DNA of 64,000 bases from Liriodendron chinense (taxonomy: Eukaryota > Streptophyta > Magnoliopsida > Magnoliales > Magnoliaceae), in contig ML058449.1 of assembly GCA_003013855.2 (NCBI GenBank), forward strand, positions 1,054,001-1,118,000. The letters are read 5' to 3'. Under the pieces are notes generated by a model. The model made no database searches. It saw only the letters and a list, made by a program, of their open reading frames with translations, and was not told the DNA's origin. The translations under genes were made by a program, and so were the position numbers. Shown here piece after piece: positions 1 to 9,731 of this stretch (positions are counted from its first letter, which is position 1; every line of letters starts with the position of its first letter).

Positions 1-2398
1 CCGACGTCCCGCACTCTAATAGTCCTGGTCGCCTGCGTACTGAAGGTACTCGTCGGCCCCTCTCCAAGTTCTACGAACTCGGTCGCTTCGACCGCCTCCT
101 GTATACCTAGGTCACATGGGTCATCTGGTTGGTGGTTTAAACCACCGCCCCATAAAGGGGAGTGAGTGGCCAACTCAGTGGCTTCATTTCCTTAGGTTAC
201 ACATTCACCAATATAAACAATATAGATAATAACTTCATTTTCCATACATAGAATCAAAGAATAATACGTCATCGCAAGCATGGTTATTAAATGAGATGAG
301 TGCATGTAATGCAGATGCATGCCCAAGCACCGATGTTTGTCATAGCCGCCAGTGAGTGGCACCACCACCTCACCCGTACAGGCAATGCATGTCATGCCTA
401 ACTACACATGATTAGCCAATAATTAGTTAAATCCTTTCATCACATAGCCGGTTGGCGAAGCCCCTGTACCAACGTTCTATCAATTTGGCCGACTGGGACC
501 ACCTGACTCCCTGCGAGGCGAACGCAAGTCACAGCCAGTAGCCCCTCGATCTTATCTCGGGTCTACAGCCTCGAGGTGCCCGGTTTGGCCGCGACTCGTC
601 AGACGCGCCCAACACAAGTGGAATAGGGTTCATCGCCCCATCCCATAGTCGAGTAGTAGGTGCGTCACCTCTACGGTGCTCAATGGATACTATAGGGAGG
701 CATCACCCTAGCGTAGGCCGACAGCACGGGAATAGGGCCCATACTACCATCCCCGGCTCATGAGTTTTGAGGGATCGGTACGCCGTATGGTTTCTAGTGG
801 GCCCATCAAATGGTGCGCCGGTACATGGATTCCACATAAGTGATAGAAACACATTTAAACACTTAGATACATATATTGCCATCCGACCTGGTGGTGGGCC
901 AGGGTCCTCGGCTAGGGGAAGCAAGGGGAAGACCGGCCTTGAGCACATACGGCCCGCGTGGTCCTCGACCACAGCCGATCGCCCCAACTTCCACCATAGT
1001 TAACCACCGCGCTCCCGAGGCTGCCGGCCTTGTGCGGCCGCCTCAACTATTGTACTTGCCGGGCCGGAAACTACTACCCGTCACCCCAAACACTTCCCGA
1101 TTCCCTAGCTCATGCATACTTTAATTTACAAAACATGTAATACCAAAATCTCAACCATCGCATATTGGTATAATTTCTAAGACATCTTAGCATAGGATAT
1201 TTACATAATGAGAACATGTGTAGGATGACATGAGCATGCAAATGGCCTTAGTATACACCTAGCATCCAAATCCCTAGGCAACAAAATTCTACCAATTTCA
1301 TATAACTTTCCTAGCTCCAATCCAATTTCCGAAACCTGGAAATTGAAGGTATCAACTACAATTGCAGGTATTGGTTGCATGGCAACACATCGATAAATGA
1401 TACACACCTTGGTTTGGAGGAGGATTAGGGAAATCCTGTAAGAAGGTATTAGTAAATCAGGAAAAATAGGAAAACCTATGAAAGAAGCTAGAGAAGATGG
1501 GTGATTTATCATGGACTTACTTCTACCGACGTCCGGGAAGGTCTCCAATCGCGAGAGAAGCCGGCTTGAGTATTGTGAAGGCGGCTAGGTCCAGGTAGGG
1601 TAGTGTGCAAGGGCTTCTCTTTGAGAATCCTTCTTCTACAACTCCCCCTTTCTCTCTCACACACCCCTCTCAGAAAATTGGCTAAGAAATGAGAGAGAGG
1701 GCTTAGAAAATGGGTTATAAGGGTTGGGGGAATTGGGACATATAGCCCCCAATGTTTTAAGTTGCATAAAAGTGGCCCTTTGGGTCCTGTTTTGATTATG
1801 TGGGGCCCACCTGACCCCTTTGGGCTAATCCAGCCCATAGGATGGCCTTACCATGTTGAGATCCTTGTTTGGGTATGATTTGGGACCGATCGGAGATGGC
1901 GATTGCCAGATCTAAGTTGACATCCGTTCAACGGTCACCGATTGTCGATCGGGGTCCATGTCGGGGTATGATGTGCTGGTTTATGTTTCAAGTCCATGGT
2001 CCACATTCCATGGCCATGCAAGGGTCCATGGGGCCCACACAAGAAAAGTGATTTGAGTAATGATTACTCACTTAGGTACAGTGCAAGTACACTTGCACTC
2101 CCATGTGCAATTGCAGGACACTTCAATTTATGGTTTCGGGTGCCGATTTCATCGTAACGCCCACCTAAGAGTGCTAAGCCCAGTACGTGGGTGGTCCCTA
2201 ACGAGTTTCGGGCTTAAGTTAACTGTCTCGGAACGGGCGGCGGAATGGACTCCTACGTGCGTGTCTAAGTTCCTAATACCTTGAGACTATGGTTCTCTAA
2301 GTCATGTGCGGCCAATTATTCGTCTAAAGGATGATACGTGTCTAGTGGGTTTGAGCACGTGTTCGAGTCTTAAGGAAGGCGATTTTACGGGGTGTTAT
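1..2398. repeat. Probable 3' part of a long LTR (non-coding)
   Basis: No convincing coding region is seen. The stretch is relatively GC-rich for this window and ends in ggggtgttata, which resembles a one-base-changed form of the ...gttaca end of plant gypsy LTRs. Immediately after it, from 2399, a LINE reading frame starts in mid-protein, so 2398 looks like the right edge of an insertion into that LINE. The left edge lies outside the window. The identification as an LTR is an inference. Confidence 0.35.
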
Positions 2399-2958
2399 AG
2401 GGAGAGCCTCTCCAAACTATTTTTCCATTGATGGCACACCTTGCTTTAAAAAAGAAGATCATGGTGGCCGAGTGTTTCAATGTCATTAAGTCTCAAGTGG
2501 TGTGGAATCCTACATGCTGTGCTGTAGCATTATAGAAGTTGAAGAGTTTGCAAGACTTCTTGGGTGCCTTCAAGATCATGTGCCAATTACAAAAGAAAGG
2601 GATAAATTGTTGTGGTCGAAAGATAAGGAGGGGCGGTTTTTGGTTCGGTCCTTCTACAATCTCCTTAGGTCTAATGAAAGAGAAAACTCTTGTGGGCATA
2701 CGGATTTTGCGTGGCACTAGGGGCCCCCCACCCCAAAAGAGGGGCAAATTTCTCCCAAACATATGTATTATGTGCAAGGTGGATGTGGAGTCAGTTAATC
2801 ATCTATTGGTTCATTGTCTGTATGCTAGTCGGATTTGGTGTTCTATTCTTAGTCTGTTCAGCATCTTTGGTCTATGCCGAAAACGCTCAGGGAGCTTCTC
2901 CTTATGTGGCATGGCATTTGCTTAGAGAGAATTAATTGGGATCTTTGATGGTTGGCTT
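2399..2958 (+). mobile_element. LINE (L1-type) ORF2 C-terminal fragment, part 1
   Basis: Broken reading frames give the zinc-binding (zf-RVT) region found near the end of plant L1-type reverse transcriptases. A stretch reading LALKKKIMVAECFNVI is followed by KEGRFLVRSFYNLL and then CIMCKVDVESVNHLLVHC, which holds the Cys/His pattern of that domain. At least two frame changes are needed, so it is a dead copy. The LINE is cut at 2958 by the hAT element 2959-6487 and resumes at 6488. Confidence 0.7.
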
Positions 2959-3037
2959 TAATGTTGTCAAATCGCATAAGCCATCAGCATGGGCTGATTG
3001 CTTATGCCATCACATAATCGCATAAACGATCGCTCAG

Positions 3038-4551
3038 TGTTCGCTAGCCTCAAGTGCAAGGCTGTGATGTAGTAATAATTCTCGGTAAGAACGAGGTCGA
3101 TCCTCAGGGATTGTCGTAACAATTCTAAGTTTTATAACTAGGATGGGCTAAATTCGGATTTGTATCGATGGGTGGAAATTAAGAACATAAAACTATCTGT
3201 TTTATACTTAAATCAGGGAAATAAACACTAGAGCACCAAGGATTCACTAATAATCATTCACAATACAAATTCAGACCATTCAAGCCAATAACTCAATTGG
3301 AATCAGAGTTCTATCCCTATCCAATCGGAATATAGAGCAATCAAATCATAGCTTATCTAACATAGATGGATCATCCATTGATACGGTTCTCTCATAATCA
3401 ACTAAGGCGTTGGGCGTATTCAATCACACAGCCCAATCCTTCACAAAACAAGCCAGATCACATTCATGATTCTTCCTTAAGCGTTGTCACTAGACTTGAT
3501 TTAGAAGCATAAATTGAACTTCTATTGAACCAAAATCAATACATAAACACCTACCTTAGATCAAAACTCAAAGATAAGAACTTCTTCTAGTCTAGTTCTA
3601 GATAAGTACTTAGGAAACTTAGTTTGTAAGATCTCCTAGCATCCAACATATCATGATGAATTTATGATCTTTACAACCCAAAATCCTATCAATCAACGCC
3701 CCATTAAGCAATTTCAGTAATCAAAACATCCCATATAAGAGAAATCACAAGATATAGAAGATTAACTAAAAATACTAACTTTATTTTATATTAGAACTAG
3801 AAGTGTTCTTCATTAAACCAAAAAGTACTTGAATTAATTCGAATTAAGCATTGTAAACAATTAAAAGCTTCACCTCTTAGCCCTAGCTTAGAGGTTTAAC
3901 CAACCATTAATAGGTTAAACTAAAACTCAAAGGAAAAGCTACTGAAACATAGAAAACTCAAGTTTGGAGGAGTTGCAGACGCTCCACAATGATCTCCTTC
4001 ACCTCCCACGACTTCCTTAGCCTTCTATGATGCCTTTAGATTCACCCTTAGGTGTTCTTTTATAGTAGAGAGGCTTTACCGCCTCAGAAACTTCCAGAAT
4101 TGCGTAAGGACTCCCGTAGCGCATGATTTTCGGAGCTTGCTGGAAAGTTGCTAAAATTGCACTGGCCGACCGGTCGGAGATGGTTGGCCGACCGGTCGGA
4201 CTTGTCTGTTTGGACGTCCAGAGAGTCTAGAGGGGTGCTGCCTATGTGGCCGACCAGTCTTGACCGGTCAGAGCCTGTTTGGCCGACTGTTCTTGACCGG
4301 TCTAGGCCCATTTGGCTTGCATTTTTCTTTCTTTCTTTCTTTCTTCCCCTTGCTTCTTTCTTCTTCTCTTTGGCCACCTTGGGTCTTCATCCAAGGGCTC
4401 CTAAATGTGCTCTTTTTATCATCAATTGAGTGCACTATCTCTCTCATTCCTACATCAACAAAACATGCATTAGATAAGTCTTTTAAGCATGCAAACCATG
4501 CATATAATGCGATGCAATAGGCTAGAATATGTATAAAATGGGAGCTCAACA
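3038..4551 (-). mobile_element. Solo LTR, 1.5 kb, with 5-bp target duplication
   Basis: Read on the - strand the sequence begins tgttgagctc and ends ctagcgaaca, the TG...CA ends expected of an LTR. It is bracketed by the 5-bp repeat ctcag (3033-3037 and 4552-4556). No internal coding sequence is present, so it is a solo LTR left by recombination. A homologous solo LTR lies on the + strand at 53513-54904; shared landmarks are the tgttgagct start, a gaccggtc-rich stretch, and a conserved block near the 3' end containing gaggatcgacctcg, tactacatc and cacttgagg. Confidence 0.8.
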
Positions 4552-5125
4552 CTCAGGCTGATGGTTTTTTTTTTATTTTGAAAATTAAACAAATCGAAAA
4601 AATGGTAAAAAACAGAAAAAAAAAACGAAAAAAACTGTATAATTACTACAATTGATTATATACCTATTTCATTGTAGTTTGACTATTAGGCCATTTATAT
4701 GTTGAGTTATATTATATTATAAATAACAAAACAAATTTAAATAATCAACAAGTTATATTAAGAAAGAATTAATTATTGAAAACTACAAATATAGAAATTG
4801 TATCAATAACTTGAATATTGATGCATACAATACAAGTTACAAGTTACAAATTTACAATCTATAAGAAACTTGACTGTTGGCCATTATGCCATGGCTCCAT
4901 GGCACCATTGTGGAAATATGTGTATTTAGGTATGTGCATGTGTACGGTTTTACGTACCCCAATGGAGCACTGTATCTTTTCCTTTAAAGTAATATGTGTC
5001 TGTGTGTGTGTGTGTAGGGTTTCAAACCCAACAACAACACAACAGTTTCAGCATCTGTCTCTCCTCTTTCTTCTCCCTGTTTCTCTCCCTTCTCCATCAG
5101 ATTTCTTTTCTATTATTTCTCTACT

Positions 5126-5137
5126 TGGTATCAGAGC
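5126..5137 (+). other. tRNA-iMet primer-binding site of the TRIM
   Basis: The 12-mer TGGTATCAGAGC is complementary to the 3' end of plant initiator methionine tRNA, used by most plant copia and TRIM elements. It lies just inside the left LTR. Confidence 0.8.
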
Positions 5138-6206
5138 GTCTGATCTAGGACCTGACCGTAACCAGTGGTAGTGGGGTCCACTGCCGACTTCGTCTGCGCA
5201 CACGGATGATGTCGGCAGTGTTCGGTCGGTAGCTTTTTTGATGTAGGAGTGTTGGGATTTGGTAGATCTGGTTTTTAGAAGCATAATGAAGTATTTTCTG
5301 CACAGATCGGAGCAATTTTTTTGTGGTGTTGCTGGAGAAAATGAAGAAGAAGAAGAAAAAAGTCGCAAAGTCCAGATTTTGTCCTTTTGCTGTAGTGTTT
5401 TTCTGAAGGATTTTTAAGCAGTTGTTCCACATGGGAAGGTGCGGTTTATCAAGATAGATCATTAGATTCCAGCCTTACGAAGCTTCATCAAGAATCGAGT
5501 ACACTATGACGTGTTTTGTGAGGGGTGTGTGTTGCCGGCCCCTCGATTCTGGATCCCTTGTTGGGATTTCTTTATTTTCTTCTCCTTTTGATGTTTTTGG
5601 GGCTGAGCTGTAACATCATGTTGCTGGATTGCTTGCACTGTGCATAGGAGTATCATGCGCACACTACGTGTTCGACGAATCGCTTCACCCAACTTCACAT
5701 GGGGGCTGGTTGCTATTGGTGGATCATTCCTTCACTGTTCATCTTCCTTTCCTTTATTAGGCCCTTTTATGGTGTGAGTGTCCCTCCACCTTATTGTTGT
5801 TGTTTGTTGTGTGCTGCATGTGATGCACACACGTCTCCACTGCCATTGTGTGTGTTCTCTCGAGTGTTGCACGTGATGGACACTCATTGTTATTGTTTGT
5901 GAGAGAATTTGCATGTGGATGACATTTTATTGACTCGTTTGTTGTCGAGCCTTATCTTGTGGCCATTTCTTGAAGAGAAGACTTTACTATTTAAGGAAGT
6001 TTCAGCCTTAGTTTTATGTTACCATGTTGTACTTGGGGGAGCCTTTTCCATGCTCATTTTATGTATTTAAGACTTTATGTATTTCAACTTGTATGTATTC
6101 CAAGCTGAAGCATGTAAACATGAGTAATTTACATGCTTCAGCTTGAGGGGGAGTGTGGAAATATGTGTATTTAGGTGTGTGCGTGTGTACGGTTTTATGT
6201 ACCACG

Positions 6207-6208
<2 letters not shown>

Positions 6209-6251
<43 letters not shown>

Positions 6252-6252
6252 G
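6209..6252. repeat. (TG)n microsatellite
   Basis: A run of tg dinucleotides inside the right LTR of the TRIM element. Confidence 0.95.
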
Positions 6253-6487
6253 TGTAGGATTTCAAACCCAACAACAACATAGCAATTTCATCATCCGTCT
6301 CTCCTCTTTCTTCTCCTTGTTTCTCTCCCTTCCTTCTCCATCAAATTTTTTTTCTATTAAAGTATGCCATGATTATGCGATTATGCCATCGCATAATCAT
6401 GGCATACTTTCTACATGGCATATGCAACCATGGCATAAGTGATCTGAGCCATAGTATGTGATTATGCGATCGCACCTGACAACATTG

Positions 6488-6730
6488 GTTGGCTTTGCTA
6501 GCCGTTCTTTGGGCCATTTGAGGGGAAAGAAATGGTTGATGTTTTTGGTACGAGGCTTCCAAAGAAGGGGAAGTTATCCTTGAAGTCAAGAGTTTTGTTG
6601 TTGAATGGGCTTGTATAATTTCATATAATTTCGTCACAAGACTGTAGTTTTTCTATTTTGCTGAGGTTGTAATTCTTTGCGCTTTTTGGTGCCCTCTCAA
6701 TAAAGTGATCAGTTAATCAAGGGAGTAGGG
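6488..6730 (+). mobile_element. LINE ORF2 end and 3' tail, part 2
   Basis: This continues the LINE interrupted at 2958. The reading frame gives a broken form of the W..W..RN..(C/I)F signature near the end of plant L1 ORF2 (LLAVLWAI then GERNG), followed by a 3' UTR ending ...tcaataaagtgatcagttaatcaa. No poly(A) tract or target duplication was recognised. Confidence 0.6.
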
Positions 6731-7225
6731 AAGTGTTTGTTTCAAAATTTTGTCAAGTATAAACAACTAGGAAATGGTAGCAGGAGTGTGAGTCCAAAAT
6801 GCAATTTGAAGCGGGAGCAACACCTAGTTAGAATGATTGTGTTTCTAAGGAACTGATCACCTATAGGCAAGGTGCCACAGCTTGTCGTACCGTTGGAATC
6901 AACGGACAAAGGAAAGTCTGACTCAATATATATATGTGTGGCCTCACCTAGTGGGCAGATCAACTTGATTTTCTAGAATGGTGATCTTCATTGTTGGGCC
7001 TATCTTTTTCATGTTATTATTTTATTACACAAGGGGAATGCTGGTGGAAAGATAAAACACTACTACAAGTTGTGGTGCCATTGCCTGTAGTTGATCAGCT
7101 CTCCATGTCTATATAATTTTTCCAAAGCAAAACGAAATCCTAATTTAATCATAACAATTCTTTAATTCTAATTCTAACCATTCATTAATCCTAATCCTTA
7201 CCATATATTTACTAAACTACTAAAA
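6731..7225. other. Intergenic, nothing recognised
   Basis: No gene, RNA or clear repeat boundary is seen here. Confidence 0.5.
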
Positions 7226-7275
7226 ATGAATAGAATACCTGTAAATCCCATCACTACCATTTCGGACTTCTGTAA

Positions 7276-7690
7276 ATTGTCCATAACTCATTTTATTGCT
7301 ATAAGACTCATACTCTACGTGTGTATTGATGGATGGCCAAAGTCCCACATGATCACATGTGGATCCCTCACCGCTACATGTGTAGAGAAACTAGTGTTTA
7401 GGTATTTGATTGGATTTTCAATTAGTTGGGATAAGGCTTTGATGACAATGAGTTATTTTATTGGGTTTGATGTTGTCCATAACTCATTTTATTGCTATAA
7501 GACTCACACAGTCACACTCTACGGGTGTTTCAATGGAGGGCCAAAATGAGTCCCACATGATCACATGTGGACCCCACACTGCTACACATGTAGAGGAACT
7601 GGTGTTTAGGTATTTGATTGGATTTTCAATTAGTTGGGATAAAGCCTTGATGATAATGAGTTATTTTATTGGGTTTTATGCACGGGTAAA
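7276..7690. repeat. Tandem duplication (~200 bp x 2) with RTE-like LINE tail
   Basis: Two adjacent copies begin with ttgtccataactcatttta (7277 and 7475) and run through cccacatgatcacatgtgga to ttaggtatttgattggattt and gttattttattgggttt. Each copy includes ttagttgggataa(g/a)gc, which resembles the 3' tail commonly left by plant RTE-type LINEs. The copies differ by scattered substitutions and a small insertion. Confidence 0.75.
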
Positions 7691-7742
7691 TGGCTAAAGC
7701 ACACCCTCAAATATGGGCTGTTAGCGAAGAGTTCCGTTTGTG

Positions 7743-7842
7743 AGGGCATTTATAGTGATTTTGATTGCATTTAAGCCATCTTTCATTTCTCAGGGCATTT
7801 TAGTCATTTTGATTGCATTTAAGCCATCTTTCATTTCTCAAG
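7743..7842. repeat. Tandem duplication (~50 bp x 2)
   Basis: The unit agggcatttatagtgatttt followed by gattgcatttaagccatctt and tcatttctc is repeated immediately. Confidence 0.85.
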
Positions 7843-7886
7843 CCTATACAAAGCCTCAAGGACATGCAACCCTCTTCTCATCTTAT

Positions 7887-8210
7887 GCTTTGAACAAAAA
7901 TGAGCTTTTCAGGTTTTCTTCATTATTTTATGTAGAAGAGATGGGAATTACAGAACACTAGCTCTTGGCTAGTGATTTGTCAGGCTTCATCTGATAATCT
8001 GGTCATCTTCTTTTCTTTCTTTGGCTGGCAATTTTACAGCTTTACTCAAAATCAGCTTTTGAGGTTTCTTCATTATTTTATGGTTGAAGAGATAGGGATT
8101 AGAACACTAGCTCTTCGCTAGTGGGTTGTTGGGATTCATCTGACAACCTTGCCATCTTCTATCTTTCCCTGGTCGACAATTTTACTGCTTTGCTCAAATT
8201 TGGATTTTGA
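7887..8210. repeat. Tandem duplication (~150 bp x 2 plus partial third copy)
   Basis: Copies start near 7887, 8037 and (partial) 8189. Shared landmarks are the segment gaggtttcttcattatttta, gaacactagctctt(g/c)gctagtg, and gacaattttactgctttgctc at the unit junctions. The array may overlap the promoter or 5' UTR of the SAC3-like gene downstream, whose first exon I could not place. Confidence 0.75.
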
Positions 8211-8215
8211 AGATC

Positions 8216-8388
8216 CCGATTCACAACAGCCCCAATGTTATGGCCTGTTTAACCGGATCGTTGAGGTCTTGATTCGAGGCAACTGGTTTGCACCACCCAG
8301 TGCCCTCCAGAGAGCGGCTGTCAACATTGAGCTTCCAACAACCAGAGGTGGCTTCCAAGAAACTATAATGAGAGGCAGCTGCTGGTAA
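8216..8388 (+). other. Possible N-terminal coding piece of the SAC3-like gene (uncertain)
   Basis: An open stretch contains FAPPSALQRAAVNIELPT, with the proline- and serine-rich composition typical of SAC3B N-termini, and it lies upstream of the first exon I can place. A donor-like ctgctg|gtaatc follows at about 8384. Joining it directly to the exon at 9732 would create a stop codon, so either another exon lies between or this is not an exon. Treat it as a candidate only. Confidence 0.2.
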
Positions 8389-8444
8389 TCCTCAGTAACT
8401 GTTTTCTTACCCAATAAGAAGCAGCTCAACTCATTAGTTGTGAC

Positions 8445-8925
8445 CCATGTTTTAAATAGCTACACCATGTAGTGTGTATCTTACACCATGTAGCATAGCT
8501 TAGCATTAACACTACATAGCTCATAAAAATAGCTTAAGTCGTGTGTAGCCTATGCTACATCATAATCTGCATACGCAACTTGCTACATAGACTACGCTAT
8601 TCTTTTCAATACATATAGAAAACAATATAAATAACAGTATCAAATCAGTTTCGTTGCACTATCTTTACCTTTATACTTAATCATTGCCCTTTCCTATTAC
8701 TCGAGGACACGTTTGGTTGCACCAAGTATCATGAAATTTTGCTAAATTTCATTACTAATCTGTCTGATTTATTGCAAGATATCATAAAATTGGTGCAATC
8801 AAGTACACCCTTGATTAAAAATTCTAGAAGTAGCATGTAGCTAATGCTACATGTTATGTAGCTTACACCTCATGCTTCAAAGGGGTGAATGCTACGCCAC
8901 ACACTATTCGCTATTTAAAACACTG
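8445..8925. mobile_element. hAT-type MITE (~480 bp)
   Basis: The ends are ccatgttttaaatagc and gctatttaaaacactg, inverted with two changes. The flanks gttgtgac (8437-8444) and ggtgtgac (8926-8933) form a near-perfect 8-bp target duplication. The interior is built of alternating gtagc/gctac blocks and has no coding sequence. Same family as 45144-45694. Confidence 0.7.
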
Positions 8926-9731
8926 GGTGTGACACAGATTATGAAACAAATGGGCACTAAAACAAGTTTTCACTATTGTCACTTGTTTTGTACACCATAG
9001 CCCATATGACGAGTGACCAACCTGATTTTGGGCCATAAGATCCACATTGTGTCCCACCAAATGGACTGCTTGGATCTCGCATGTGTTGTATTAGCATGCT
9101 TTCCAGCATGTAGATGGACAAGGCTATACATGCTGGTGAGCTTAGCAAACCATTGCTTTCATTCATGTATTCTTTTATTTGGAATGATCCTATTCAACTA
9201 ATTTGTATTGTTGCAAACTAGTTGTATTGGACATGTGGGCATTCTGTTAATTGATCTGGACTGTCCAGCTGGTACAGCTCATTCGTCGTGGGCTGGCAAT
9301 ATGAAATTACACTTACAGGATGATCCTATCCATCCAATTAACGGCTTGCAAATGGGATAGTCCATAATGTTACTGACAAGGTCTAGTCATCAAATTTGAC
9401 GGTCCACTCTAGAAGCCATGGTGGATGTATTGGCTCGTCTCTCAAAAGTCACTCTGATCCAATGATTCTAACTATCCTATCAGTCTTGAAAAACAAGTAG
9501 TTATAGTGAAATGGATCAGTGTTTTGATACTTTGAATCATCCAATCTGTGATTTGGCTCAATAGCCCTTAAAGAGCAGGGGGCTGGAATTTATGGATGGT
9601 TCAGATCAGTGTAGTTGCATTGGTTCATCTTCCCTTTATTATGAAAACAGGTGGTATTATGGCTGCTCTTTCATATGGAAAATCATTGGTGCTCCTGTTT
9701 GGATTACAATTTAGTTATTTCTATTTTACAG
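8926..9731. other. Upstream/intronic sequence of the SAC3-like gene with MITE debris
   Basis: No exon could be placed. Around 9030-9150 a fragment contains gtgagcttagcaaa, the terminal motif of the foldback MITE family at 12342-12732 and 41884-42282. Any missing 5' exon of the SAC3-like gene should lie in or upstream of this stretch. Confidence 0.4.

Larger units (their letters stand above)
4909..6360 (+). mobile_element. TRIM-like LTR retroelement (LTRs ~4909-5118 and ~6154-6359)
   Basis: Two direct repeats of about 205 bp both start tgtggaaatatgtgtattta and both end near ...ccatca(g/a)att...tctatta. They flank about 1.0 kb without any coding region. The left repeat is followed by TGGTATCAGAGC (5126-5137), the classic primer-binding site for initiator tRNA-Met. 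The right repeat is preceded by the purine tract gagggggag (6145-6153). Total length of about 1.45 kb, short LTRs and no gag/pol fit a terminal-repeat retrotransposon in miniature. The right LTR carries a long (tg)n run that the left one has only briefly. I could not find a clear 5-bp target duplication. Confidence 0.75.
2959..6487. mobile_element. Non-autonomous hAT element with nested solo LTR and TRIM
   Basis: The ends are inverted: taatgttgtca at 2959 and tgacaacattg ending at 6487. They are flanked by an 8-bp direct repeat gttggctt (2951-2958 and 6488-6495), the target-site size of hAT transposons. Removing the element rejoins the two LINE halves. Its body (about 560 bp once the two nested insertions are subtracted) is rich in gcataatcgcat-type repeats and has no transposase. 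The termini match those of the transposase-bearing hAT at 35674-39354 (caatgttgtcaaa), so that family is a plausible source of mobility. Confidence 0.75.

Noticed and set aside
4084..4552. Open frames around 4084-4552 on both strands
   Set aside because: They lie in a solo LTR, over a gaccggtc palindrome cluster and a ctttctttc run.
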